From the NCBI GenBank assembly GCA_036676195.1, contig JAKFDK010000104.1, forward strand, positions 1 through 56,701: 56,701 nt of DNA, in the 5' to 3' direction. Within the stretch, counting starts at the first letter, position 1, and each line of letters opens with the position of its first letter. The DNA comes from JAKFDK01 sp036676195. Lineage in GTDB: Bacteria > Bacillota > Sulfobacillia > Symbiobacteriales > ZC4RG38. Both the position numbers and the translations under genes were made by a program. This document shows positions 49,148-56,701 of this stretch, piece after piece. Below the pieces are notes generated by a model that saw nothing but the letters and a program-made list of their open reading frames with translations, did no database searches and was not told the DNA's origin.

Positions 49148-51847
49148 GTGCAGGTGATCGTTCCGCACGCCAATACAGACCTGGATGCCCTGGGGGCGGC
49201 AGTGGGTGCCCAGGTGCTGTATCCGCAGGCCAGTATCATCTTTCCCGGCCTGCTGTTACCCGGAGCAGCCGAATTCTACACGTTGCACCGCCATCATGTG
49301 CGGACCCATTCGGCGCGTGAAGTTGACCTGCACAGGATTGCGCACCTGATCGCCGTCGATGCGGCGGATCCGGAGCGCCTTGGGCCGCTGGCCGGGATCC
49401 TGCACCGCCCCGGGGTTGTGGTGCATGTTTACGATCATCATCCCTCTGAGCCCGGCGATCTCGACGGCACCCTCCAGGTCCGGGCCGAGGTCGGCGCCTG
49501 TTCGACCCTGCTGGCGGAACTGGCGGCCGAAGCCGGTGCCCGGCTTACGCCTTTTCAGGCCACGGCCCTGCTGCTGGGCATCTATGCTGATACCGGCAGC
49601 CTGATGCTGCCGTCCACCACTGCCCGGGATGTGCATGCGGCCGGGTGGCTCCTGGAGAACGGCGGCAACCTGCGTCTGGTCGGGCAGTTTGTGCGCACCG
49701 ATCTGAACTCGGCCCAGCAGGAACTGCTGGCTCAGTTGGTCGGAACTACCCGGATCCACCCGGTGCGGGGCGTCCGGATCCGCATCGCCGGCGGTTCCAC
49801 CGCCGGATACGTGGGCGGGCTGGCCCACGTGGTACATAAGCTGACTGAACTGCAGCCGGCACCGGCCACCTTCGTGGCAGTGCGGATGGGAGACCGGGTC
49901 CACCTGGTTGGACGCTCCGACGTGCCCTGGGTGGATGCCGGCCAGGTCCTCCGGGTCTTCGGCGGCGGCGGGCATGCCCAGGCCGGTTCGGCAACGGTGA
50001 AGAATCTGTCGCTCGACGCCGTGCTCACCCACCTGCAGACCCGGCTGGAAGCCGCCGTCGGCCAGCCGCCCACCGTCAGGGACCTGATGAAATCACCGGT
50101 GCGGGCCGTGCCGCCGCAGTTAATCCTGGACGAAGCCGAAAAAATCATGGTACGTTACGGCCATAGCGGACTGGTAGTGGTCGATCAGGAACAGGTGGTG
50201 GGGGTTGTTTCGCGACGGGACTGTGAGAAGGCCCGACGGCACGGGCTGGCCCATGCGCCGGTGAAGGGGGCCATGGTCAGGCCGGTGGTTGTCTCCCCCG
50301 ATATGCCTCTGGATGAAGTACAGGGCCTGCTCATGCACGCCGGGGCGGAACGGCTGCCGGTGTCGGAGCACGGCCGCCTGGTGGGGATTGTGACCCGCAG
50401 CGATCTGCTGGGACAGCTCTATGGTGCCACCATGCCACACTGGCACCAGACGCTTTACCGCGGCGGTGTGCAGCCCGATGCAGCCACGGCTCAGGCGGAA
50501 CTGGTCTACCGGGCGGCCGCACTGCCCGCTCGGGCCGCTGAGGTGTTGCGGGCGGCCGGGCAGGTGGCCCGGGAGACAGCAGTGCCGGCTTACGCCGTCG
50601 GTGGCTTTATCCGGGACCTGCTGCTGGCCCAAGGCAACCTGGACCTGGACCTGGTCGTTGAAGGCGACGGGCCGGCCTTTGCCGCCCGGCTGGCGCCGCG
50701 GCTGGGCGCCCGTCTGGAGCAGGTACCCCGCTTCCGGGCGGCGCACCTGTTCCTGCCCGGGGGCATGCGCCTGGACATCACCAGTGCCAGACGGGAGTTT
50801 TATGAATACGCGGCCGCCCTGCCGCTGGTAGAGCAGGGGAACCTCAGGGATGACCTGTACCGGCGTGACTTCAGCATCAACGCCATGGCCGTCCGGCTCA
50901 CCCCGGCCGGGCTGGGCGACCTGATTGATTTCTTCGGGGGCCATGCCGATCTGAAGGCCGGGCTGATCCGGGTGCTGCATTCCCTCAGCTTTGTCGAGGA
51001 TCCAACCCGGATCCTCCGGGCCGTGCGGTTTTCAGCCCGCTATGGCTTCCGGCTGGAGCCGGAAACCGAACGGCTGGCCCTGGCGGCGGTGGCGGGCGGC
51101 TTTATTGAGCGGGTCAGTGCTGAGCGGCTGCGCAACGAACTGCTGCTCATCCTGCGGGAGGTGGCGGTCCCCTCTTGCCTGGAAGCCCTGGACCGCCTGG
51201 GTGCCCTGCCACGCCTGTTACCCGAGGTGCAATGGCGCCCGGAAGTGGCGCAGCGGGTCCACGAGGTCAAGTGCTTCCTGGCCGGACAGACCCCGGCGGG
51301 CGGACTGCTGCCGCCGGTGATCCAGTCCCTGCGCAGCCAGGTGGACCCGCCGCTGCTGTATACCGCAGTGATCGGGGCTGCCGCAGAGATACCGGACGTG
51401 GGGGCTTATGTGCACCGGCTGCGGCTGGGCCGCAGGACCACCGCCACGCTGCAGCAGATTCTGCTGCACTGGCGGCAGGTTGCCACCGACCTGACCAGGC
51501 CAGGACTGCGGCCTTCCGAGGTGGTGGCGTTGCTCGATGGCTGGGTGCCGGCCGGGTTGGCTCTGCTGTGGCTGCTGGGTGGGCAGGCCCGGGTGGGCGC
51601 CCGTGTGCGGGCTTACTGGAGCCAATACCGCAAGGTGCGCCCGGCCATTGCCGGCAAGGACCTACAGGAAGCCGGCATCCCGCCTGGACCTGCCTTCGGC
51701 CGGGCACTGCTGGCGGTAAAACAGGCCAAACTGGACGGCCGGGTACGCGGGCGGGAGCAGGAACTGGCCCTGGCTCTGGCGGTCGCCGGCGAGTCACCGC
51801 CCCGCACCGGAGCATCGGAAACATGCAAACACAGGCCCCACCCGTGA
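49148..51847 (+). CDS. DHH phosphoesterase - CBS pair - tRNA nucleotidyltransferase fusion
   Basis: An 899-aa fusion. Residues 1-310 are a DHH/DHHA1 phosphoesterase (PHANTDLDALGAAVGAQ, VYDHHP, DTGSLMLPST and GGGGHAQAG). Residues 311-430 are two CBS domains (VRDLMKSPVRAVPP and VKGAMVRPVVVSPD). From about 480 it is a class II CCA-adding/poly(A) polymerase head: AVGGFIRDLLL, LDLDLVVEGD, RRDFSINAMAV and DPTRILRAVRFSARYGF. It may add or edit the tRNA 3' end while the DHH part degrades short RNAs or nucleotides, with CBS domains sensing adenylates. This architecture is known in several bacterial lineages. GTG start behind a GAGGAGGCGAGG site. Confidence 0.9.
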   Translation: MQVIVPHANTDLDALGAAVGAQVLYPQASIIFPGLLLPGAAEFYTLHRHHVRTHSAREVDLHRIAHLIAVDAADPERLGPLAGILHRPGVVVHVYDHHPSEPGDLDGTLQVRAEVGACSTLLAELAAEAGARLTPFQATALLLGIYADTGSLMLPSTTARDVHAAGWLLENGGNLRLVGQFVRTDLNSAQQELLAQLVGTTRIHPVRGVRIRIAGGSTAGYVGGLAHVVHKLTELQPAPATFVAVRMGDRVHLVGRSDVPWVDAGQVLRVFGGGGHAQAGSATVKNLSLDAVLTHLQTRLEAAVGQPPTVRDLMKSPVRAVPPQLILDEAEKIMVRYGHSGLVVVDQEQVVGVVSRRDCEKARRHGLAHAPVKGAMVRPVVVSPDMPLDEVQGLLMHAGAERLPVSEHGRLVGIVTRSDLLGQLYGATMPHWHQTLYRGGVQPDAATAQAELVYRAAALPARAAEVLRAAGQVARETAVPAYAVGGFIRDLLLAQGNLDLDLVVEGDGPAFAARLAPRLGARLEQVPRFRAAHLFLPGGMRLDITSARREFYEYAAALPLVEQGNLRDDLYRRDFSINAMAVRLTPAGLGDLIDFFGGHADLKAGLIRVLHSLSFVEDPTRILRAVRFSARYGFRLEPETERLALAAVAGGFIERVSAERLRNELLLILREVAVPSCLEALDRLGALPRLLPEVQWRPEVAQRVHEVKCFLAGQTPAGGLLPPVIQSLRSQVDPPLLYTAVIGAAAEIPDVGAYVHRLRLGRRTTATLQQILLHWRQVATDLTRPGLRPSEVVALLDGWVPAGLALLWLLGGQARVGARVRAYWSQYRKVRPAIAGKDLQEAGIPPGPAFGRALLAVKQAKLDGRVRGREQELALALAVAGESPPRTGASETCKHRPHP

Positions 51848-51860
51848 GGAGGTTCCCCTG

Positions 51861-52523
51861 TTGACCGACACCTTTGTCACCAACCTGATTCTGTCCATTC
51901 CCGGCATTCTCATTGCCCTGGTCTTTCATGAGTATGCGCACGCCCGCATGGCGGTGGCGTTCGGGGATCCCACACCGCGCTTGCAGGGGCGGCTGACCCT
52001 GGACCCGCGGGCGCATCTGGATTGGTTCGGTGTCATCGTATTAGTGATGAGTGGCTTTCGATTTGGCTGGGCCAGGCCGGTGCAGGTCAGTGTGCACAAG
52101 TTGAAGCCGCGCTTTGCCGGCGAACTGCTGGTCTCCCTGGCGGGGATTTTGATGAACCTGCTGCTCGCCAGCCTGTTTGTGGTAATGACGGTGCTGGCTG
52201 AGCGGGGCCTGTTGTTTGGTCTGCATAACTACATGCTCAACCAGGCGCTGGAGTCAGCCGCCATGATCAACCTGTGGCTGGCCATCTTTAACTTCCTGCC
52301 GGTGCCGCCGCTGGACGGCTGGCGGGTGGCGGCCCGTCTCATCCCCGGTTTTTATGGCACCCGGGCGGCCCGCTTTCTGGACAACTTCGGGATGTTCCTG
52401 CTCATGGTCCTGATCGTTCTGCCCTTTGGTCAGAGCATCCTCAGCGTGTTGCTGAGCCCCATCGCCACGGTTATGCAATTCATCGTCTATCGCCTCTCCG
52501 GCCTCGTTCTGTACTGGCTATAG
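51861..52523 (+). CDS. Site-2 protease family (M50) membrane protein
   Basis: A 220-aa integral membrane metallopeptidase homologue with the zinc site HEYAH (residues 23-27) in the first helix and NFLPVPPLDGW in a later helix supplying the third ligand. Of the same compact type as SpoIVFB relatives without PDZ domains, found widely in Firmicutes beside trpS and scpAB. The substrate is unknown. TTG start behind GAGGAGG, 13 nt after the fusion gene. Confidence 0.9.
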   Translation: MTDTFVTNLILSIPGILIALVFHEYAHARMAVAFGDPTPRLQGRLTLDPRAHLDWFGVIVLVMSGFRFGWARPVQVSVHKLKPRFAGELLVSLAGILMNLLLASLFVVMTVLAERGLLFGLHNYMLNQALESAAMINLWLAIFNFLPVPPLDGWRVAARLIPGFYGTRAARFLDNFGMFLLMVLIVLPFGQSILSVLLSPIATVMQFIVYRLSGLVLYWL

Positions 52524-52535
52524 CGCACCGCCCTG

Positions 52536-52564
52536 TTGATGTCCGCGGCCGTGCCCGGTAAACT
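52536..52564 (+). promoter_or_regulatory. Sigma-A promoter of trpS
   Basis: TTGATG (52536-52541), 17 nt, TAAACT (52559-52564), 39 nt before the trpS start. The -10 is identical to that of lysA. Confidence 0.5.
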
Positions 52565-52603
52565 AAGTATTATGGCGTAAATAGTGTTGGGGGGAACGTA
52601 CCC

Positions 52604-53593
52604 GTGGCTGATTATAAGGGAACTATTCTGAGCGGTATGCGCCCTACTGGTACCCTGCATCTGGGCAACTATATGGGGGCCCTGGAGAACTGGGTGCGGC
52701 TACAGGACAGCTATCGCTGTTTCTTCAGTGTGGTGGACTGGCATGCTCTGACGACGGATTACCAGGATCCGTCGCTCATTAAAAAGAATTCGGAACAGAT
52801 GGTCGTGGACTGGCTGGCCGCCGGGCTGGACCCGGACAAGGCGGTCATCTTCCGCCAGAGCCGGGTCAAGCAGCATGCCGAACTGCATTTGCTGCTGTCG
52901 ATGCTGGTGCCGTTGGGCTGGCTGGAACGGGTACCGACCTATAAGGAGCAGCTCAAAAACCTGGAAGAGCGGCAGATTGCCAACTATGGCTTCTTCGGCT
53001 ATCCGGTGCTGCAAACGGCCGATATCATCGTGTACAAGGCGGACACGGTGCCGGTGGGCGAGGACCAGGCCAGCCACCTGGAGTTGGCGCGAGAGATCGT
53101 GCGCCGCTTCAACCATCTGTATGGTCCGCTGTTCCCGGAACCCAACACGCTGCTCAATGCCGTCAAGGTACTGCCGGGTGTAGACGGCCGCAAGATGTCC
53201 AAGAGCTATAACAACTACATTGCCCTGACCGCCAGCCCGCAGGAAGTGCGGGAAAAGGTGTCGGCCATGATCACTGACCCGGCTCGGGTGCGCAAGAATG
53301 ACCCCGGACACCCGGAAGTCTGCTCGGTATTCGCCATGCACAAGGTGTTCAGCGAGGACCAGGTGCCGGAGATTGAATCTTCGTGCCGGGCCGGGACCAT
53401 CGGCTGCGTAGCTTGCAAGAAGAACCTGGCTACCAGTATGGTGGGAGTGATGGAGCCCATCCATGCCCGCAAGGTTGAATTGGAGGCCAATCCGGGCCGG
53501 GTCGAAGAGATCCTGCGTGCCGGTGAGGAAAAGGCCCGGATCGTAGCCGAGCAGACTCTGGTGGAAGTCCGGGCCGCCATGGGTCTGGAATAA
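52604..53593 (+). CDS. trpS: Tryptophanyl-tRNA synthetase
   Basis: TrpRS charges tRNA-Trp. The 329-aa class I synthetase has GMRPTGTLHLGNYMGAL (HIGH-type motif HLGN near residue 19), the adenylate/Trp region GYPVLQTADIIVYKAD, VGEDQASHLELAREI and the KMSKS loop (near residues 197-201). GTG start behind a GGGGGG site. It stands at the head of trpS-scpA-scpB. Confidence 0.97.
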   Translation: MADYKGTILSGMRPTGTLHLGNYMGALENWVRLQDSYRCFFSVVDWHALTTDYQDPSLIKKNSEQMVVDWLAAGLDPDKAVIFRQSRVKQHAELHLLLSMLVPLGWLERVPTYKEQLKNLEERQIANYGFFGYPVLQTADIIVYKADTVPVGEDQASHLELAREIVRRFNHLYGPLFPEPNTLLNAVKVLPGVDGRKMSKSYNNYIALTASPQEVREKVSAMITDPARVRKNDPGHPEVCSVFAMHKVFSEDQVPEIESSCRAGTIGCVACKKNLATSMVGVMEPIHARKVELEANPGRVEEILRAGEEKARIVAEQTLVEVRAAMGLE

Positions 53594-53596
53594 GTG

Positions 53597-54388
53597 ATGT
53601 CCGCCACACCGACCCCTGAGTGGCACGGGCTGCCGGTGCATCTGGATGCGTTCGAAGGGCCCCTGGATCTCCTGCTGTACCTGATCAAGCGGGAAGAGGT
53701 CAGCATCTACGACATTCCCATTGCCCGCGTAACGGAGCAGTACCTGGAGTATATTGGGGCCCTCTCGGCCTTTGATCTGGATCGGGCCGGTGAGTATCTG
53801 GTGCTGGCGGCCACACTGCTGGACATCAAGGCCCGGATGTTGCTGCCCAAACCACCGCGCATGGCTCCGGCAGATGAACTGGCCGAGGTTGAGGACGGGG
53901 AAGACCCGCGGGAAGCACTGGTCCGGCAGTTGGAGGCGTACCAGCAATTCCGGGAGGCCGCCCGGGACCTGAAACAGCGTGAAGAGGCGGCCAGGGGCGT
54001 ACATCCGCGGGGCTGGTACCCCGAGACGCCGGACATCCCGGCGCCGCTGGCTCGGGTCTCCCTGGAGGACCTGATGGCAGCCTTCCGTGAGGTGCTGAAG
54101 GAAGAAGCGTCCTGGCGGGAGGTACCTCGGGAGGAGGTTCCCCTCCGGGAAAAAATCCGGGAAATTAACTGGAGCTTACAGCGCCACCCCGAGGGTATGC
54201 GCTTTCGGGAATTGTTTTCCCGGCGCGCCTCCAGACTGGAGGTCGTGGTCACGTTCCTGGCCTTGCTGGAACTGATCCGGCAGCGGCGGGCCGTGGCGGA
54301 GCAAAGCGAGAACTTTGGTGAAATCGTCATCCGGCGGGCGATGGTGGCTCCGGCCCTGCCGGCAGCACCCAAGGCCGGGGAGGACTGA
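53597..54388 (+). CDS. scpA: Segregation and condensation protein A
   Basis: ScpA is the kleisin that joins SMC heads in chromosome condensation. The 263-aa protein has the N-terminal signature VHLDAFEGPLDLLLYLIKRE, DIPIARVTEQYLEYI and EYLVLAATLLDIKARMLLP, and the winged-helix C-terminus VVTFLALLELIRQRRA. The ATG at 53597 starts three bases after the trpS stop; GTG at 53594 is also possible. Confidence 0.95.
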   Translation: MSATPTPEWHGLPVHLDAFEGPLDLLLYLIKREEVSIYDIPIARVTEQYLEYIGALSAFDLDRAGEYLVLAATLLDIKARMLLPKPPRMAPADELAEVEDGEDPREALVRQLEAYQQFREAARDLKQREEAARGVHPRGWYPETPDIPAPLARVSLEDLMAAFREVLKEEASWREVPREEVPLREKIREINWSLQRHPEGMRFRELFSRRASRLEVVVTFLALLELIRQRRAVAEQSENFGEIVIRRAMVAPALPAAPKAGED

Positions 54389-54391
54389 GCA

Positions 54392-55018
54392 TTGATCTGG
54401 GATCACGGAAAGGGAATCCTTGAAGCACTGCTACACGCCTCCCCTGACCCGCTGCCGCTGAAAACGATCGGTGCGGTCATTGGGCTGGACGAAAAAGAGG
54501 CCCGCCTATTGGTGGAGGACCTGCGCGCCGAATACCAGGGCAGCGGGCGCGGGCTGATGCTCAGGGAAGTGGCAGGCGGCTACCAACTGGTGACCAAGCC
54601 CGAGTTTGCCAGCTACGTGGAGCGGCTGCTGACGCCGCGGGGGAAGGGGCTTTCTCATGCAGCCCTGGAGACACTGGCGATCATTGCCTACCGGCAGCCC
54701 ATTACCAAGGCCGAGGTCGAAGCCGTGCGCGGGGTGAACTCGGAGCGGGTCGTTGAGGGGCTATGTGAACGCCGGCTGGTCCGTGAGGTGGGGCGGCGGG
54801 AGGGGCCGGGGCGACCGCACCTGTACGGTACTACTACGGAGTTTCTCACCTATTTTGGTTTGAAGGACCTGAAGGACCTCCCTCAGGTGGAACCGCAGGA
54901 TGAGGGCGGCCATTCCCTGTTGCGGCGGATGGCCATTGAGGAAGTGGAAGAGGCGCCGGCGGTGGGAGCCGGCACCGTCACCGGCGGCGATCCGGGTCAG
55001 AGCAACGGGGAAGGGTGA
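54392..55018 (+). CDS. scpB: Segregation and condensation protein B
   Basis: ScpB forms winged-helix dimers that bind ScpA in the SMC complex. The 208-aa protein has ILEALLHASPDPLPL, a second winged helix with LSHAALETLAIIAYRQPITK and AEVEAVRGVNSERVVEGLCERRLV, and GRPHLYGTTTEFLTYFGL. A 40-residue acidic tail follows. TTG start three bases after scpA. A terminator follows. Confidence 0.95.
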   Translation: MIWDHGKGILEALLHASPDPLPLKTIGAVIGLDEKEARLLVEDLRAEYQGSGRGLMLREVAGGYQLVTKPEFASYVERLLTPRGKGLSHAALETLAIIAYRQPITKAEVEAVRGVNSERVVEGLCERRLVREVGRREGPGRPHLYGTTTEFLTYFGLKDLKDLPQVEPQDEGGHSLLRRMAIEEVEEAPAVGAGTVTGGDPGQSNGEG

Positions 55019-55020
55019 GG

Positions 55021-55043
55021 GGCGGCGGGGTTGTCCCGCCGCC
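55021..55043 (+). terminator. Stem-loop after scpB
   Basis: GGCGGCGGG, five-nt loop, CCCGCCGCC: a perfect 9-bp stem, followed by TTGCTC. Confidence 0.7.
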
Positions 55044-55157
55044 TTGCTCATTCAGGCTGATTTGCGTCAAGAAACAGGCCGCCCGAGCGCAAACGGCAGG
55101 GGGCTGTCCGCTGTGTGCAGAAGCCTTACTATATTCTCAAGCCGGGAGGGGATGCGG

Positions 55158-55700
55158 ATGTTCCGAGGCCAGTTAACGGAACTGAAGGCCATCAGCAAGG
55201 ACAATCTGCCCACTTATATCCGGTGGTTTCAGGATACCGAAGTGACCGCCCTGGTCTTGCCGCAGGTGGTGGCCCCGGTAACGGCTGAAGCGGAAGAGGA
55301 ATGGTACCAGGCGGCCAACGTGCCCGGGCGCAGGTACACGTTTTCCATCCATACCCTCGCCGACCACCGGCTGATCGGGAACTGCGGCATTGGCCCGATC
55401 GACGGCAAGAACCGCAGCGCCCTGGCCGGTATCACCATTGGGGAACGGGAATACTGGGGACGCGGCTTCGGCACCGATGCCCTGGGCATTCTGGTGCGCT
55501 TTGGCTTTGATGAACTCAATCTCCATCGCATTCACCTGAACGTTTTTGCCAACAACGAGCGGGCGGTCCGGAGCTACCGCAAGGTGGGTTTCACCGAAGA
55601 GGGGCGCAGCCGCGACGGCCTGTTCCGGGGCGGCCGGTACTGGGATATTCTCCACCTGTCCCTGTTGGCGCATGAGTGGCGCGCCGGCCAGGGGAGTTAA
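55158..55700 (+). CDS. GNAT acetyltransferase, RimJ/RimL type
   Basis: A 180-aa acetyltransferase resembling RimJ/RimL and spermidine-acetyltransferase relatives: IGNCGIGPIDGKNRSALAGI, GEREYWGRGFGTDALGILVR (acetyl-CoA loop), and LHRIHLNVFANNERAVRSYR followed by KVGFTEEGRSRDG. The acceptor cannot be told. ATG at 55158 has GGGAGGGG at about nine nt; ATG at 55152 is too close to it. A 140-nt gap separates it from scpB. Confidence 0.88.
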   Translation: MFRGQLTELKAISKDNLPTYIRWFQDTEVTALVLPQVVAPVTAEAEEEWYQAANVPGRRYTFSIHTLADHRLIGNCGIGPIDGKNRSALAGITIGEREYWGRGFGTDALGILVRFGFDELNLHRIHLNVFANNERAVRSYRKVGFTEEGRSRDGLFRGGRYWDILHLSLLAHEWRAGQGS

Positions 55701-55704
55701 AGGC

Positions 55705-56421
55705 GTGTACCGGGGGTTTGTCTTTCTGGACTGGGACGATACGGTAGCGGAAAACATTACCCACTTTGTACAGGCAGAGCAAGCCATGTCCCGGCTGATG
55801 GCAGGCGCCCTGGGCCTGGATGCAGCAGCGGTCTATGCCCGCGGGCGCAGCTTCGATGTGGAAACCGCCCGGCGTATGGGCCTGGTGCGCCTCAGTTTTC
55901 CCACCGCCTGGACCGCCTGTTATGACGCCCTGTGCCACGAGGCCGGTGAGGCCCCGGACAAGGAGTTACGCCGGCAACTCTGGGCTATGGCGGACTCCGT
56001 TTACGAGGCGGAGCAGGCCCTGTTGCCCGGCGCCGCCGATGTGGTCAACTGGCTGTTTGCCCAGGGGTTTGAGATCACGGTCTGGACGGCGGGAGACCCG
56101 AGGGCGCAGAACCGGAAAATCGACCGTTCGGGCCTGGGCGACCGGGTGCACCGTCGCTGCGTGGTGCCCCACAAGACGCCCGGCGCCCTGCGGACGGCCC
56201 TGGCTGGGCGCGCACTCCCGCAGGTGGCGGTGATCGGCAACTCTGCCGCCTCGGACGTGCTGCCGGCTCTGGCGGTCGGGGTGCTGGCTGTACATGTTCC
56301 CACCGATACCTGGGAGTATGACCACGGGGAGGTCGATCCAGACCACCCGCTGTATGTGCAGGTCGACCAGATCGAGTCGGTCCCGGGGGTATTGGCGCCA
56401 CGGTTCGGGATCAAGGTTTAG
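55705..56421 (+). CDS. HAD-like hydrolase
   Basis: A 238-aa haloacid dehalogenase-type protein. Motif I is FLDWDDTVAEN (DxDxT, residues 8-12), motif II is likely ITVWTAGDP, and the later AVIGNSAASDVLPALAVG supplies the motif IV acid. A helical cap lies between (about 20-105). It is probably a phosphatase of small metabolites; the substrate is not predictable. GTG start five nt after the GNAT stop, so the two are probably one operon. Confidence 0.85.
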   Translation: MYRGFVFLDWDDTVAENITHFVQAEQAMSRLMAGALGLDAAAVYARGRSFDVETARRMGLVRLSFPTAWTACYDALCHEAGEAPDKELRRQLWAMADSVYEAEQALLPGAADVVNWLFAQGFEITVWTAGDPRAQNRKIDRSGLGDRVHRRCVVPHKTPGALRTALAGRALPQVAVIGNSAASDVLPALAVGVLAVHVPTDTWEYDHGEVDPDHPLYVQVDQIESVPGVLAPRFGIKV

Positions 56422-56432
56422 GGGGTGCCCCG

Positions 56433-56701
56433 ATGGCCGGGGGAATCAACACACGATTTAACAACCAGGTACTGGCCGGGGTACTGGCGGTGGTGGAGGA
56501 CCAGCGGCGTCAGGTACTGTTCGTCCGGGAGCAGCCGGGGGGTTACGGCGGCACGTGGCTGTTGCCGGGCGGCAGCATGGCGCCCGGGGAGACGGTGGAT
56601 GCGGCGGTGATCCGTGCGGTGGCCGATGCCACCGGGATCAAGCTGGCGGCCCCTGAGTTTATGGGCGTCTATGAACTGCGCAGCGCTGGGGCGGAGGGGC
56701 C
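56433..56701 (+). CDS. Nudix-fold protein, truncated by window end
   Basis: The first 89 codons of a Nudix-fold gene, running off the right edge. QVLAGVLAVVEDQRRQVLFV and GTWLLPGGSMAPGET fit the fold, but the Nudix box continues VDAAVIRAVADATGI: the catalytic REUxEE glutamates read RAVADA. It may therefore be a non-catalytic nucleotide-binding member or use a different metal arrangement. ATG at 56433, 11 nt after the HAD gene, in the same direction. Confidence 0.75.
   Translation, partial: MAGGINTRFNNQVLAGVLAVVEDQRRQVLFVREQPGGYGGTWLLPGGSMAPGETVDAAVIRAVADATGIKLAAPEFMGVYELRSAGAEG

Overview
This window is a high-GC chromosomal segment from an endospore-forming member of the Firmicutes. I infer that from spo0A, spoIVB, spoIIM, spoIIAA-spoIIAB-sigF, a spoVAE-type gene and dacF, set among nudF, endonuclease Q, xerD, deoB, lysA, trpS and scpA-scpB in an order much like the conserved sporulation block of Bacillus and Clostridia. 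TTG and GTG starts behind strong GGAGG ribosome sites are common. I cannot name a genus from the sequence.

Layout. 1-411 is a 43-bp tandem repeat array that enters from the left edge. 873-4654 holds two tandem soluble chemoreceptors with a C-terminal sensor domain. 4692-6046 is fdhD converging on mobA (molybdenum enzyme maturation). 6271-10917 is a complete branched-chain amino-acid ABC operon (livJHMGF). 10925-15527 (minus strand) is a UgpB-like ABC importer without its ATPase, followed by an RNase J-like metallo-beta-lactamase protein. 15808-18325 is spoIVB-spo0A, with a near-perfect sigma-H promoter before spo0A. 18484-22710 holds a lipoprotein, a BkdR-like sigma-54 activator, and an unrecognised minus-strand cassette of a 54-aa aromatic peptide plus three proteins sharing one small helix-beta domain. 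22833-24467 is glpD. 24571-30293 is a Tad/Flp pilus assembly operon lacking pilin and prepilin peptidase. 30322-32530 is an inverted repeat, a sigma-54 promoter, then ptb and bcd. 32652-35499 is a likely cell-wall recycling set (double GNAT, PIG-L-like, NamZ). 35570-47798 is the nudF-endoQ-spoIIM-ald-xerD-deoB-dacF-spoIIA operon-spoVAE-lysA block. 47870-48938 (minus) is a TPR protein followed by a 44-aa secreted-peptide gene. 49148-56701 holds a DHH-CBS-tRNA nucleotidyltransferase fusion, a site-2 protease homologue, trpS, scpA-scpB, a GNAT, a HAD-like protein and a truncated Nudix gene.

How the parts fit. Three regulatory circuits can be read from the DNA. Spo0A and sigma-H appear to drive spo0A itself and the spoIIA operon, which has a cluster of 0A boxes. 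The BkdR-like activator plausibly drives the ptb-bcd branched-chain catabolic genes through sigma-54, and liv import supplies the substrates. The TPR/secreted-peptide pair looks like a cell-cell signalling module of the RRNPP (Rap-Phr/NprR) kind. The TPR/peptide pair and the 21160-22710 cassette are the best candidates for undescribed biology.
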